A stretch of DNA of 64,000 nucleotides. It comes from Ampelomyces quisqualis. Taxonomy: Eukaryota > Ascomycota > Dothideomycetes > Pleosporales > Phaeosphaeriaceae. The notes beneath the pieces are model-generated. The model was not told where the DNA came from. It did no database searches and saw nothing but the letters and a program-made list of their open reading frames with translations. Location: contig JAGTXZ010000020.1 in NCBI GenBank assembly GCA_018398575.1, positions 558,001 to 622,000 on the forward strand, written 5' to 3'. Shown here in pieces: positions 1 to 12,007 of this stretch; the first letter of the stretch is position 1, and the number at the start of each line of letters is the position of its first letter. The translations under genes and the position numbers were made by a program.

Positions 1-599
1 ATTGCATTCTAGCGCACTAGTTTAGGGCTAGCTAGTAGTAAGTGTATGTCTAGCTTATCTAGTGTAAGTTCTTAGTCTTCCTAAGTATTATAGACTCTCT
101 TGGTCTCTTGTAAATCCTATATCCTATAGACTCTGTTTCCTAGGTGTAGCAATTGTTCTTCCTCTATAACTCTATCTGTTCCTAAAGAGTACCTATCTGT
201 CTGTAGGCTAAGAGTATAATATTTTTATAAGGATTAGTAACATTGTTCTATATATTCCTAGTTAACCTTGTTAGTTTAGTTGTACTAGTTATAAATGTTT
301 TGTCGCGTTTGTAGTAAGAGTAATCTTATCTGTTAGAATTATTTAATATTATAGTCTTGTTCCTAATTGTGTAGTAACGCAGAGTTAGTTAAGACCTTAT
401 TATTGTATAATATAGTAGAGGTGTCTTCTATCTATTCTACTATTAGTAGTCTATTAGTAGTTTAGTTAATAGGTTAATCCCTAATTACAATCTATTCCTT
501 AACATTTTTCTCTAAAGTATTAGTTAACACGTTAAGCTAGCGTATAACTTTATTCTTAGAGCGACAGTCTTACGCATAATATCTAACCTTATTATAGTT

Positions 600-1700
600 G
601 TAACAAGTAATCTTGTTCTTGTTAGGCCTATTTCCTTAGAGTTGTTTCTTTAGGTAACTTTTCTGTTCTAAGCCTTTATTAAGGTTGTCTAAGTGCATAG
701 CTTTAGGTCTATACCCTAAGTATGCTCCTAGTAGGCATAGTTAATAAGTTTCTTGTCTAGGATAGTAGCGCTGTTGTTCTTTATTTAGTTGTATTTGTCC
801 CTAATATCTTTTGTTTAGGCAAAATCCTTTATATTCCTGTAGTAGACGTAAGAAGTATAACCTATCTTTAAGTGCTAATTTGTAGAGTTTGTTATCTAGG
901 TAAATAGCTTTATTCTAAAGTTCTTTAAGAGTAGTAATGTGTGTTCTGCTGCGCATAAGTTTAGCTTATACAGCAGCCTTAAGGCCTTATTTATACATAC
1001 GCATTAGAGTAGTGTTGTTCTACTAGATTTGTTTAGCGTATTATTAAAAAACGTTAGTATAGTTAGCAGTTAATTAAGTTTGCTTTAGACTTTAGATTTT
1101 CTGTTCTGCAATTACAGATTCCTTAAGAGGTAAGAAGATCTGTTATAGGCGTGTTTTAAACGCTTACTAGTCTTCTACAAGGTTAGTATTATCTTTGTCT
1201 ATAATATTGTTGTCTATATATTTCTAGATAATTAGAAGTACCTATTTCTTAGCGTCGCCTTTTATGTAGGTTGTAGCAAGGATAACTTTATTATTATTCT
1301 TAATCTTGTCTTCTTCTACGTAGAAGTGCCTATTAAACTAAAGGATCTAGGTCTCAAGTTTGTTGCAGTCTCTATAGTAGAGATTAAGTTTGTTAACCTT
1401 AAGTCTAGGTTATTCTACTTAGGAATGCTTAGGTGTATCTATTGCAATATTACTACTTATTATAAGGGTGTTTAAAGTGTTAAGACTATTAGTCTAGTAG
1501 CAAACAATAAGAATGCTAGTATAGACTAGAGGTACAGCTAAGGTTAGTTTTTGCAGATAGGTGCAGAGTTGCTTTAGATATAGAGGGTATTGTTACTAAG
1601 ACAGTAAAGGCTAGGGCTTTCTAAAAAGAGTAACAATAGTTAGATAGCTTAATATAACTAACTTAAGCGTCTGTAACATAAGTTAAACACAATAATCTAT
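600..1700 (-). pseudogene. Ty3/Gypsy gag relic (element E), runs toward the left edge
   Basis: Read on the minus strand through RIP stops, about 1,420 down to 750 gives a capsid-like Gag. A segment resembling KPDLYYGDRNKLETWILQF is followed by VEEDKIKNNNKVILATTYIK and a GDAKKW-like motif, then FKTRLRQIFLP and a late helix with LWNKAIYLDNKLYKLAL. This is the usual order in fungal Ty3 capsids: input segment, membrane-distal helices, 'AIRIDDRIYE' helix. Protease and pol would lie at lower coordinates outside the window. No LTR was found for this element. Many in-frame TAG/TAA codons make it a dead copy. Confidence 0.7.
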
Positions 1701-1750
1701 AAGGGTTTATTATAGTTCTTATATACTAAAAAGGTTCTACATACTTTAGT

Positions 1751-1886
1751 TAGATCCTGTTATCCTAGTGTATCCTAGTATGCTAAGTACTTCTAGTCCT
1801 ACTAGTACTCGCTAGTACGTTAGATCCTGTTGTCCTAGTGTATCCTAGCATGCTAAGCCTTCCTAGTCTTGCTAGTACTTGCTAGT
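1751..1886. repeat. 68-bp direct tandem duplication
   Basis: The stretch beginning GTTAGATCCTGTT at 1,751 is repeated from 1,819 with a few transitions. It lies upstream of the minus-strand gag and may be untranslated leader of that element. Confidence 0.7.
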
Positions 1887-1889
1887 ACG

Positions 1890-2409
1890 CTTACGTAATT
1901 TGTTCCTTAGCGTCTTAACTTAGCTTGCTACTTAGTTACAAACTTTAGTGTTTATAAGGCAGGGCTTCTGGTTGTTTAATTCTAGATCGTAACATTAGGC
2001 TGTTAAACTAGATTCTAAATCTAGGTCTAAAGATAAGGCTGGTAAGTCTATAGATACTGCTACTAAGAATAATGTTAATAATAGAGATAAGATAGAAGTT
2101 AACGTTAATATACCTGTTAATGCTAGCAATAATACTACTGCTTCTTCCAAAGCTTTAGTATATTCAAAAGTTTAGGCTTACATACCTTGTAGCGTAGCGC
2201 TAATATAGCTTCTAAATAGTAAATGCATAGGCTTGTTTTAACAGTGTTACTTCTAATAGCTAGTAGGATTATTATAAACTGCGTCTGTTGTATACCTTTC
2301 TTTACTATCTATTTTTGTTCTTGTAGGTGCTTTAAAGCTATTCTAACAACTTTGTATTTAGATCTATTAAAGTTTAGGTTTTTAATAATACGTACTCTAA
2401 CAGCTGTTT
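1890..2409. other. Unassigned RIP-mutated stretch
   Basis: A plus-strand frame at about 2,005-2,170 is fairly open and rich in Lys, Asn and Ser, but no family is recognised. The 62-codon open frame at 2,223-2,411 is hydrophobic low-complexity translation of T-rich DNA and is not supported as a gene. No LTR boundary is visible. Confidence 0.4.
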
Positions 2410-4979
2410 AGCGCGTCTGCGCTAATTGTTCTAAATCCAAATTTTTATCCTTATCTACCTTAGTAGCGTTCTTAAGCCTCTTAGAACACTAGCGCGCTAC
2501 TAATTCTCCTACTAGTTGTAGGATATCCTGCCTATAGCTAGAGAGCGTCTAGTCTTTAGTCTTGTTAGTAGATAGGTTCTTGTTAATAAGCTTTAGTTCT
2601 ATTTTAGTGCGCTAATAGAACTTTTTCAACCTATTGCCTAGCGTGTAGCTTTAAAATAGTACTCTATTAAGCTCCTTAAGGTTGTACTACCTCTTCTCTC
2701 TAACTTTATGTATTCTAAATAGCTTCTGCTACTTTAGAAGAAACTTGCTAAGCACCAATCAGTTATTGTTGTAGTAGGAATCCCTAAGCAGAACCAAGTC
2801 GCCAACTCTTAGTTTGTCTACTCTAGTAACCCTGTTCTTATTAAAGTAGTCCTTGTTGCTGTTTCTTAGTCAGACTGTTCTAGTAATAGACTCTTGCAAC
2901 CTAATATCTTTCTTTTTAAATTAGTAAGCCCTTATAGCTAAGAGTAAAGCAGTATTAGTTACTTCTTTTTAGGGCAGGGTTTGCCAAGTTAGTATACACA
3001 ATTCAATAGGTAGTACGTGCTTACAACTACATATAAGAAACGCTAGAGTTTCTCTAGTTATACGCTTAACACTAGTCTAATCAGCCTACAGAACGCAGTC
3101 TAAGTAGTTAACCTATATTCTACTAAGCTTCTTTAAGGCATCTACTATTAGCGCGTGTCCTTGTTTAATTAAGCCTTAACCCTGTAGATAATAGGCGCTA
3201 GCTACTACTCTATAGATTCCAAATTGCTGTTGCAAGTTAATTAGTAGATGCTTGTTTTTAGAGCCTCTATCAACTAAAATTTTAAGTAGTAGGCCCTATT
3301 AGCAGAAGACTTTTCTTTCTAGAAACTTAACAATAGATGCTAAGTCTGCGTTTAATAGGGCTTTAGCTTTAGCCTACTGCGTTATAGTGTATTAGGCTAC
3401 TACAAGGAACATCTTGCCTCTAGCAAAGAGTATATAGACTACGTCTATAGATATCTAGCCAAAGGGCATTGTTAGAGAAGTTGTTAGCTAGAGTTTCTCT
3501 TAAACTGTTGCTAAGGCGTGTACTTAACACTCTAGGCATAACTTAACGTAGGATTTGATATCCTTATATTGTCCTTTCTAATAATAACGCGCCTATACCT
3601 TGCGCTATGTACCTTTCTTTCTCTAGTAGCCTAATTTATTGTGTATAGCTTTAATAATAGCTAAACGTTTATTAAGTTTGTCTACAATTTGCTGCAGCAG
3701 GCGCCTTCTAGTTAGTATTAAGAACAGGTACTACTCTCTTACTGTTAATTTAAGTACTTTTCTTGTAAACTTTTTTATCCTAGCTCTTAAAAGACTATTA
3801 GGCTAACAGCAGAATAGAATCTAACAAGCCTAAGCCTAAGACTCTTTGCTATAGGCTTTATCCAGCAGGTTTTTCTTAAAACTAATGTTAGCCTTATATA
3901 CTCTATAACGTAGATTGCATACGCGCAGCTATAGGGCAATAGTAAGCTGTACTAAATTTAAATAAGTGTTAATAAAATCCTTAATGTCTTCCTCTAGCTT
4001 ATTAGGTAGCTTCTATCCTAACTTCTTAGGTCTTCTTAAAAGAGCGTTAGCTACTACGTTTTTCTTGCCTTTAATATAAACTATGTTAAATTCCTATATA
4101 TTAAGAAGTGCTAGCTACTACGTAATAAGGGCTTCTAGTAAGTTAGTTGCACTTTGCTAAAGCTACACAACTAGCGTCTTTGCGTCTATTTCTATAATAA
4201 ACTCTACTCTGTACAAGTAGGTCTAAAACTTCTTTAGTGCTAGGAGCAGAGCTTTACATTTGTATTTTCCTAAGTCCTAATTTTATTTAGATTTAGACTA
4301 AACTCTACTTTTGTACTAGATAGAGTACTAACAACCCTTTAGATCTAGCTGCATAAGAACTGCGCCCTAACCCTTTTTACTACTATTAACAGAAACAACA
4401 ATTAGGAGTAACAGCTTATTATAAGAGATAGAGATAAGTGCTAGCGTAGAGCATAGCGCGTGTTTCAATCTGTCTATTACGCCCTGTTGTTCTAAAGACT
4501 ACTTAAAGAGCGCGTTCTTGCGTAGTAGGCAGAATAGCAGCTCTAAAACAATAGCAAAATACTTAATTTATACTCTGTAATACATATATATACTAATAAA
4601 CATTCAAACGTCTTTCTAGTCTCTATAGAGCAGCTAGAAGAGGATTTTCTTAATTTTCTTGTAATTAGGATAGCAGCCAGCAGCGTTAACCTAATAACCT
4701 ACTACAATTATAGACGCGTAGCAGAAATCTAATTTATAACTTAATATTATTGCTCCTGCGCGTTTAATATCTGCTAACACAGCGTCTATATTGCAGAGGT
4801 GCTCTACAACGTATTTTCTAATACCTAGTTTAATCTCTATTCTATTGTAGTAGCACTTTAGTCCCTTAATACAAACGTTATCTAGGTAAGGTCTATAGCG
4901 TTCTAGAATGTAATCTTAGCATATCTTGGTTATAACGCGTATAAATTCAGTAACTAAATTTGTTATACCTATAGGTAGC
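2410..4979 (-). pseudogene. Ty3/Gypsy pol relic (element D), truncated in reverse transcriptase
   Basis: On the minus strand the order is reverse transcriptase, RNase H, integrase. At about 4,976-4,740 it reads LPIGITNLVTEFIRVITKI and then RPYLDNV, the relic of YLDD with Asp changed to Asn, followed by a YPNYKKIKKIL segment of the RT/RNase H joint. RNase H lies near 4,460-4,050, the His/Cys zinc region of integrase near 3,620-3,540 (ending CLEC), and the integrase core near 3,470-3,080 with VDRGSKNKHLL. The C-terminal segment at 2,860-2,590 has VGDLVLLRDS and LGNRLKKFY. Everything upstream of the LPxG motif is missing: the sequence stops exactly where the LTR of element C begins. Stops are TAG/TAA from RIP. 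Confidence 0.87.
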
Positions 4980-5209
4980 TGTAACAAGTATATGCAAATA
5001 CATGTTACATCTGATACCTTATAAAGGCTTAGTAACAGATTATGTAGAAAGCTAGCAGATTAGGACCAAAAGTGCTCTAATAGCGCTCTAACTTAGCTAC
5101 TACGCCTACTATAAATATAAGCCTATAGCATAGATAGAGGACAAGTTTCTCTTGTTCTTCTGTACAAGACCTATAGGTGTATAGCTAATCTAGAATCTCT
5201 AATACAACA
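4980..5209 (+). repeat. 5' LTR of Gypsy element C
   Basis: Starts TGTAACAAGTATATGC and ends AATACAACA. It matches the 11,778 copy along its whole 230 bp, with differences almost all C/T or G/A. Confidence 0.9.
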
Positions 5210-5299
5210 CGCACTCTTATATGCCTCTAATACGTATCTAATTTAATCCTAATAGCTATACCTACCTGTGTTGTTACATTACAAGAGAAACTTTGTCCT

Positions 5300-6830
5300 G
5301 CTAGTAATAGTATTTAGATAATATTGCAATTTACTTTTGAAAAGATTGCGTTAAAACGTCTAGAACCCTATCTAAATTAGATTTGTTTGCAACCTTAAAT
5401 CTATTAAACACAGTTAAGATCCCTTAGATCTCTTAACAGCTAAAGCCTTTAGGTTTAGATCTTTCTATTAACACAATAGTTAGAATTACTTTAGAAAAGT
5501 TGCGTTTAGCGCTATAATAGAAACTTAGAGACTATTAATAACCTAGGAGTATTAGAGGCAACGCTAATAACTCCCTCTAAAGAACTAACTCTAGAAGCCT
5601 TCTCCTAAGACAACTCTGTATTAACTATAACAACCTAGCAACAGAGTGCTAAAGCAAAAAAGCTAGACACTAAGAAACCCCCTTAGCCTAGAGCTGCACT
5701 AAATCTAACCCTTGCCTAAATAGAGGTTAATTAATTACAACAAGATTTAAAACAGGCTTTAGCAGAAATTAATTCTCTTAAGAAAGGACTAACTCTGTTA
5801 ATAAGACTAGATAAGCCTCTACCTACTACTAAATTACCCTAGAACAATTCTACACTCTACTGTTTATCTAACAGCTCTATATCTAAGTACTTATATTACT
5901 ATAAAGGCTCTTGCTAACTTTAACAATCTGAGAAAACGCCTAATATAAACAATCTAAGTAATAGAAAAGATCTTACCTTCTGCTAATAGCAGGCTTCTAT
6001 CTAAGATTAACTTAAGATTAACTTAGATTACTATTAGACTAAAAGACAACGCATAGCCTTAGTATAGGGCTATACTACAGAATTAGCTAAGGGCTATCTT
6101 AAGCTACAATATTTATTAGATACTAATTAAGAGCAATTTTAGAACGCTAAGTAAATAATTAAGCTACTTAAGTCTTACTTTATTACAAGTAACAAGGTAG
6201 CTAAAAGCTAAGCAGCTTTTAATTAAATGTAGATAACTAAGGAAGAAACGTTCCCCTTGTTTAAAGCTAGGTTTCTAAGTTCTGCAGTTAAGAGACAAGT
6301 ACCCCCTTTAGAGTAGTTTTACTACTTATAGACTAAGATTACGCTAGGGTTGCAAGCCCCTAACCTAGGATTTAGGCACTAATAGAAGAACTTATTTAAT
6401 TAGATAGTAGAACACCTTACAGCCTACAATATAGAGCAGAAGAACAACTCTACACTAACTATAACACTAGCTGCTGCCAGGTTGCTAATTAGGTTAGCTC
6501 TATAACAGAATTTAGAGCTAAATTAGACTACTACTACTAGCGCTTCAACAAATTCTGCGCTAGCCTATTAATCTATAATAGTGTGTCTTCTTATAAAGAC
6601 CCCTAAGCTAGAACAATAAAAGACCTCTAGTAGTTGTTACAATTGTAGTAAGCTAGGATACTACTCTAGTAACTGTACAAAGCTTTATGTGCGTTAGATT
6701 AAAGCTGTAAAAGTAGATAAGTATAAAGATACTTAAGAGCAACCTAATCAGAAGGTGTATTATATAGGAAACAGAAGCGCCTAGAAAGACACTCCTCTCT
6801 AGGCCTAAGCTGTTACAATCTATTTTACCT
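5300..6830 (+). pseudogene. gag relic of Gypsy element C
   Basis: A plus-strand frame broken by TAG/TAA ends in a retroviral zinc knuckle at about 6,634-6,680. It reads SCYNCSKLGYYSSNC, which is CX2CX4HX4C with the His changed to Tyr by a C-to-T transition. Upstream, about 5,700-5,800 has a helical stretch with a Leu/Lys/Glu pattern, and 6,000-6,500 has the capsid region. Gag would package element RNA in virus-like particles. The exact start codon is not visible. Confidence 0.75.
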
Positions 6831-9800
6831 TAACCTTTCTTATTTGTTTTGCAGTCTCTATTTCCTTATACCTACGCTTCTCTATAACTAAAGTATTAGT
6901 TTACGCCTTAATACTCTTGTTAACACTAGTGCTTAAAGTTTCTTATTTTTAAATTTACAAATTGTTTTATCTGTTTCTAAAGCTTTACATTAACCTATCT
7001 AGAAGCTTCCCCTTTAGGTTCAGGTGCGTAGCTTTAAGGATTAGATTACTTCTGCAGTTACTTAATATATTTGACTACACTTAAATATTAATAGCTAAAA
7101 GATTTTAAACTGTCTATTTCTTATTCTTAATCTTAGGTCTTAGAATTGTATACTTAGCCTCTAATAGTTAAGACAATTTAAGATTTAATTAGACATAAAT
7201 AGGTTACAGTTTATTTGGCTACCTAAGTACCCCTGTTCTTATAATTCTTTACCCTCTATTTCTACTATTCTATATTAAGCTACAGTGCTAGCTACTGTCT
7301 ATTTTAATGTGCAACAACGCAACGCCCTATAGGAGAAAGAAGACTATTAAATCTAAAACAGTCTTTACTGTTTCTCTTCTTCTATTTATTGTATTAAGAG
7401 ATGCTTAAAGCTCCTATTAGCCTAAAAAATCTTAGAGATTCCTTATACCCTAACCAAGCAAAACCGCTTAGAGTCTAAACCCCCTCTAAGCACCTGCATA
7501 GCTCTTATTTCTGCCAACGCATTTTACTTTATTATAAAGAAGCCCTAGAACAAGTTCTTTACAACAAGCCTCTATAAGATTAACAGGATCCTTGCCTCTA
7601 AGGACAACGCAGATAATTAAAGCTAATTAGATAAGAGATTACCTGCCTGTTACTCCTAGTATTAGGATATATTTAGTAAGTTAGCAGCTAATTAATTACC
7701 TTCTTATTATTTGTACAATTACAAGATTGTCCTTAAAGAACTATTACTAAATGCGTTTAGTCCCCTGTACAAGCAAAATTAGGAGGAGCTTAAAGCTACT
7801 AAGGCCTACGTTTAGAAGCACCTTTAGAAGGGTTTTATTAAGGCTAGCTAAAGTCCTTTCGCTTTACCTATTCTTTGTGTACACAAACTAAATAGAGATA
7901 TACGTATCTGTGTAGACTACTAGAAGATTAACGCCCTTACGCGCAAGAATGTCTATCTAATCCTTTGCATTAATAAGCTGCTATTACACTTCTCTAAAGC
8001 TAAGATCTTTACTAAGTTTAACATCTAGGCCGCCTTTAACAAAATTTGTATAGATCCTAACTCTAAAGAGTATACTACCTTTTAGACCTGTTACAGTACA
8101 TACAAGTGTAAGGTTCTCCCTTTTAGCTTATGTAATAGGCTAGCTACGTATTAACGCTACATAAATAATGTACTAATTAATTATCTTAATAATTTCTGCA
8201 TTTTGTATCTTAACAATATCTTAATTTACTCTAAAGATATAAACTTACATTAGGAACACGTCTAAAAGGTTCTAGAGCGCCTACATACTGCAGGACTCTA
8301 AGTAGACATTTAGAAGAGTAAATTCTATATAACCTGCACAAAGTATCTAGGTTACGTTCTAACAAATTAGGGCACTAAAGTTAACCCTAACAAGGTAGAA
8401 GCACTCTAAAACTAGGCTAAACCTACTACAGTTACTAGCATTAAGTCATTTCTTAGCTTTGCTAGTTTCTATTAACAATTTATTAAGAATTTCTCTTGTG
8501 TAGCCAAACTAATTATAAAGCTTTAAAGTCCTGCTACACTGTTTAAATAAACTATAGACTGCTAACAAGCTTTTAATTAGATTTAAGCCTTACTCCTAGC
8601 TATTTCTACGCTATCTTATTTCTATCCTAAGTATAACATAAAGTTAGAAACTAATGCGTTAGATAGAGTAATAGCAGGAGTACTCTTTTAGAAACACCCT
8701 AACAACAAGTAGTATCCTGTAGCCTTCTACAGTTACGCCTTATCTAGGGCTAAGCTTAATTAGGAAATACATAACAAAGAACTTTTTGCTATTCTAAAAG
8801 TGTTTAAGAAGTAGAGAGCTAAACTTACCTCTATATAAAGTTAAATCTAGGTGTATTTAGATTACTGCTCCTTAGAATACTTTATAACTACTAAGGTTCT
8901 TAATGCACGTTAAGCACAATAGGCAGAGATTATTGCCTCTTTTAATTTCTGCATTAAGTATACGCCTAGCAAACTTAACAAGTAAGCTAATATCTTAAGC
9001 TAAAGGAAACAAGACATTAGTAAGGTTAAGACTGCCTAACAAGACAACAGATCCTGTGTACTTCTAAGACCTAAACGCCTAAACTCTCTAGTTAACTCTA
9101 AACTAGCTTAGAACTACGTCTGTAACTAGCTAGAGGTTAATGTTTCAGCTATTTTAGTCTAATCTATTAGTGCCCTCCTAAACCTTAACTTATTAAAACT
9201 AATTAAAGCTCTGCTAGCAGAGAATTGCTGTTTCTTTAAGGAAGAGCGTCTTAAGCTACTATAGCTATATTGTGTCTAAGAAAGACTACTACTTTATTAC
9301 TTACGCCTTTGTGTACCTAGAGATTCTCCCTTATATACCTAACTAATTAGAGAAGCTTATAATTAGGTATCTACTGCTTACCTAAGCGCTACAAAGACGT
9401 ATTAGCTCCTGGCTTAGTAATACTACTAGAAAGGCATAGAGGCTATATGCAAACGCTATGTATAAAACTGCATTACCTATTAAAGATCCTATCTAAGACA
9501 GCTCTAATCCTAAGGTTTCCTCTATCTATTACTAATTTCTAATAGGCCTATGCAGCATTTGTGTATAGATTTCAAGACATTTCTAACTAATTAGTATAGC
9601 TATAATCAAATCATAGTTATTATTAATTACCTATTAAAGTAAGCTGTTTCTATTCCTTGCTATAAAACAATTAACGCTTAAGGAATAGCTTACTTGTTTA
9701 TCTAATAGGTATACTAATTTGGTTACACGCCTAAAAGTATAGTGTCTAACTACAGACCCTAGTTTATGTCCTAATTCTAGTCTAAGTTCTGCAAGATCCT

Positions 9801-10640
9801 AGGCGTACAACTTAAGCTTTCTACAGCCTACTATAAACAAACTAATAGACAAACTAAGATTATAAACAAGTATATTAATTAACAATTAAGGCCTTTTGTA
9901 TTCTATTACTAGGATAACTAGAGTAACCTCTTGCTAATAATTAATTAAGCCTAAGCTACGCTACTGCACTCTGCAATTAGTATAGCGCTATACTAGCTTT
10001 TGTTTAGATCTAAACTATAATAGAGCTAGAATTAGGCACTATTCTCTTTAAAACACAAAGATAGGAACGTTAAGGATGCCTTAAGCTTAGCTACTTACAT
10101 GCATGCAGCCTAGCGCACAGCTAAAGACAATATAGAAAAGGCGCAGCAACAGATAGCTGCTAAGGTAAACAAATATTATTAACTTATTAATTAGGCAGTA
10201 GGTAACAAGGTTTACCTCTTAAACTAAAACTTATCTGTTACCTGCCTAAGTCGCAAACTTGCTAAATTATAAGAAGGTCTCTTTAAAGTTCTAGAATAAG
10301 TTAGCTATTTATTTTAACTAAAGCTACCTAAAGGTTCTAAGATCTATAACGTGTTTGCTCTAGACGTCCTCTGCAAGGACCCTAACAACCCCCTACCTAG
10401 TTAGCTAAGCCTAAACCTATCTAGTATCCTAATTAAAGGCGTTAAAGAATAGGAAGTTAAAGAGATCCTAGCTAGCAAGCTATACTGCTCTATCCTAAAG
10501 TATTGTATAAAATAGGTAGGCTATAATCCTAACTCTACCTAGTATAATACCTTAAACTTTATAGGTACTCTACACATATTGCAAGCGTTTTATAAACGCT
10601 ATCTAAAATAGCTAAGACTCTTATAAGCGTTAGCTAAGTA
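6830..10640 (+). pseudogene. pol relic of Gypsy element C (protease, RT, RNase H, integrase, chromodomain)
   Basis: Reverse transcriptase is clear at about 7,867-8,300: PILCVHKLNRDIRICVDY, then at 8,202-8,232 LYLNNILIYS, where YLDD has become YLNN. FLSFASFY at about 8,450 marks the joint to RNase H (about 8,640-8,990, with SLEYFITTKVLNA). Integrase core lies near 9,560-10,060 with IVSNYRPQF and LKLSTAYYKQTNRQT. A chromodomain follows at about 10,360-10,620, with VKEILASKLY and a VGYNPNST segment typical of chromoviruses. The chromodomain is known to direct integration to methylated-histone chromatin. RIP stops and lost catalytic Asp residues make it inactive. Confidence 0.88.
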
Positions 10641-10763
10641 GATTACAGCATAAGAAAAAGGAGTTAAAGATTTTATAGCATTTTAAGATAATTATGTTAG
10701 GAAAATTAAACTTAATATTGCAACTACTACACTAGTAGGTAACAGCTATTAACAATAAGAGTC

Positions 10764-11453
10764 TTACTCTTCTATTAGATCTAACAGCAGACTGTTATTG
10801 CTACTAGTAAGACGTTCTTAATTATCTAAATCTCTAGGTGCAGACACTAACGCACTACCTAGTTGTCCTTTGTTCTAGTCCTGCTTGCTGCAAGTACTAG
10901 CCTCTTGCGCTGCTTTTTGCGCCTTCTCTTGCTCTGCTAACTAATTAGCTCTTAATACTATTATAACATCTACTAGCTAAGTAACTACACTAGTTAACCT
11001 AGCTGTACTCTTCCTAAGCAACCTAAGCTCTTTAGCTATTACCCTAACCTTCTTAGCTAGCTCCTCTCTCTAGTAATAAGCGCTAACTAATAAGTTAGCG
11101 TTATTTATATTAGCTACCTGTGCAGTGCTTACTTATACAACAGCAGCTAACTAAAACGCTGCCTTCTTAACAGTAGCCTTCTACTCTAACACTACCTTAT
11201 TAGACTTGTTTCTACCTAAGGCAGCAAACCTGTAGTTAAGGGCCTTAAAGAGGCTATTATACTCCTAGCCTGCATATAGAGGAACTAGGCAACACTTCTT
11301 ATTTAAGAGTGTGCAATAAGCACACTTCTTAAACACGTCTAAATAGAATCTAAACTTAATATTAAAATAGCTGTAGGCAAAAGCCTTTGCAGCCTACAGG
11401 CAAATAACCTAATAGGCTAAGAGATAAGCCCTAGAAGAGACAGAAATAGGCAT
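10764..11453 (-). pseudogene. Antisense accessory ORF of Gypsy C: Cys cluster plus helical tail
   Basis: The minus strand from ATG (11,453-11,451) to TAA (10,766-10,764) is one 230-codon frame whose internal stops fit RIP (mostly TAG, one TAA). Near residue 44 it reads KKCAYCTLLNKKCCLVPLY, a CX2CX6C pattern like half of a fungal Zn2Cys6 cluster. From about residue 100 the rest is rich in Lys, Glu, Gln, Ala and Leu and looks like a coiled coil (REELAKKVRVIAKELRLL). It lies between the chromodomain and the 3' LTR, opposite to gag-pol. Gypsy element B has a similarly placed antisense ORF. The function is unknown; a DNA- or RNA-binding accessory role is a guess. Confidence 0.65.
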
Positions 11454-11777
11454 TGTGTGTATCTACTATACAGTTAGCTAGTAATTAAGAAAGGATAAGG
11501 CTTAGATAGCTTTAGGTATACAAACGTAAGAAGAAGAGTATAGAGAAGTAGTATACTAGAGGGCTAGCCTTATATATATGCTTAAAAAAGCTTAAGGTAA
11601 AGTTAGAAACGTTAAACGCGCTAGCGCGCTAATCAAAACAATAACAAATAGCTATATTACGTTATCCTAAAATAAACTTAAGGTAAATAAGAGTTTACAA
11701 CAATTTAGAGAGGTATCTAAAACAATACTAATACAGACCTAATTAATAGAAACTATTAATTTTAAGAAGGAGGGTAA

Positions 11778-12007
11778 TATAACAAGCATATGCAAACACA
11801 TGTTACATTTAATACCTTATAAAGGCTTAGTAACAGATTATGTAGAGAGCTAGCAGATTAGAACCAAAAGCGCTCTAACAGCGCTCTAACTTAGCTGCTA
11901 CGCCCACTATAAATATAAGCCTATAGTATAGATAGAGGACAAGTTTCTCTTGTCCTTCTGTATAAGACCTATAGGTGTATAGCCAATCTAGAATCTCTGA
12001 TACAACA
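11778..12007 (+). repeat. 3' LTR of Gypsy element C
   Basis: Starts TATAACAAGCATATGC and ends GATACAACA; 230 bp, collinear with the 4,980 copy. Confidence 0.9.

Larger units (their letters stand above)
4980..12007 (+). mobile_element. Ty3/Gypsy chromovirus (element C), full length, RIP-dead
   Basis: Two 230-bp direct repeats bound a 7.0-kb element with gag, pol, chromodomain and an antisense accessory ORF in the usual chromovirus order. The LTRs start TGTAAC/TATAAC and end ACAACA. No target duplication is seen: the left flank is Gypsy D reverse transcriptase and the right flank is repeat U. One side was therefore rearranged after insertion, or the element joined two blocks by recombination. 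Confidence 0.9.

Noticed and set aside
2223..2411. 62-codon plus-strand open frame
   Set aside because: Hydrophobic translation of T-rich RIPed DNA; no family, no start context, and it lies between two Gypsy relics.
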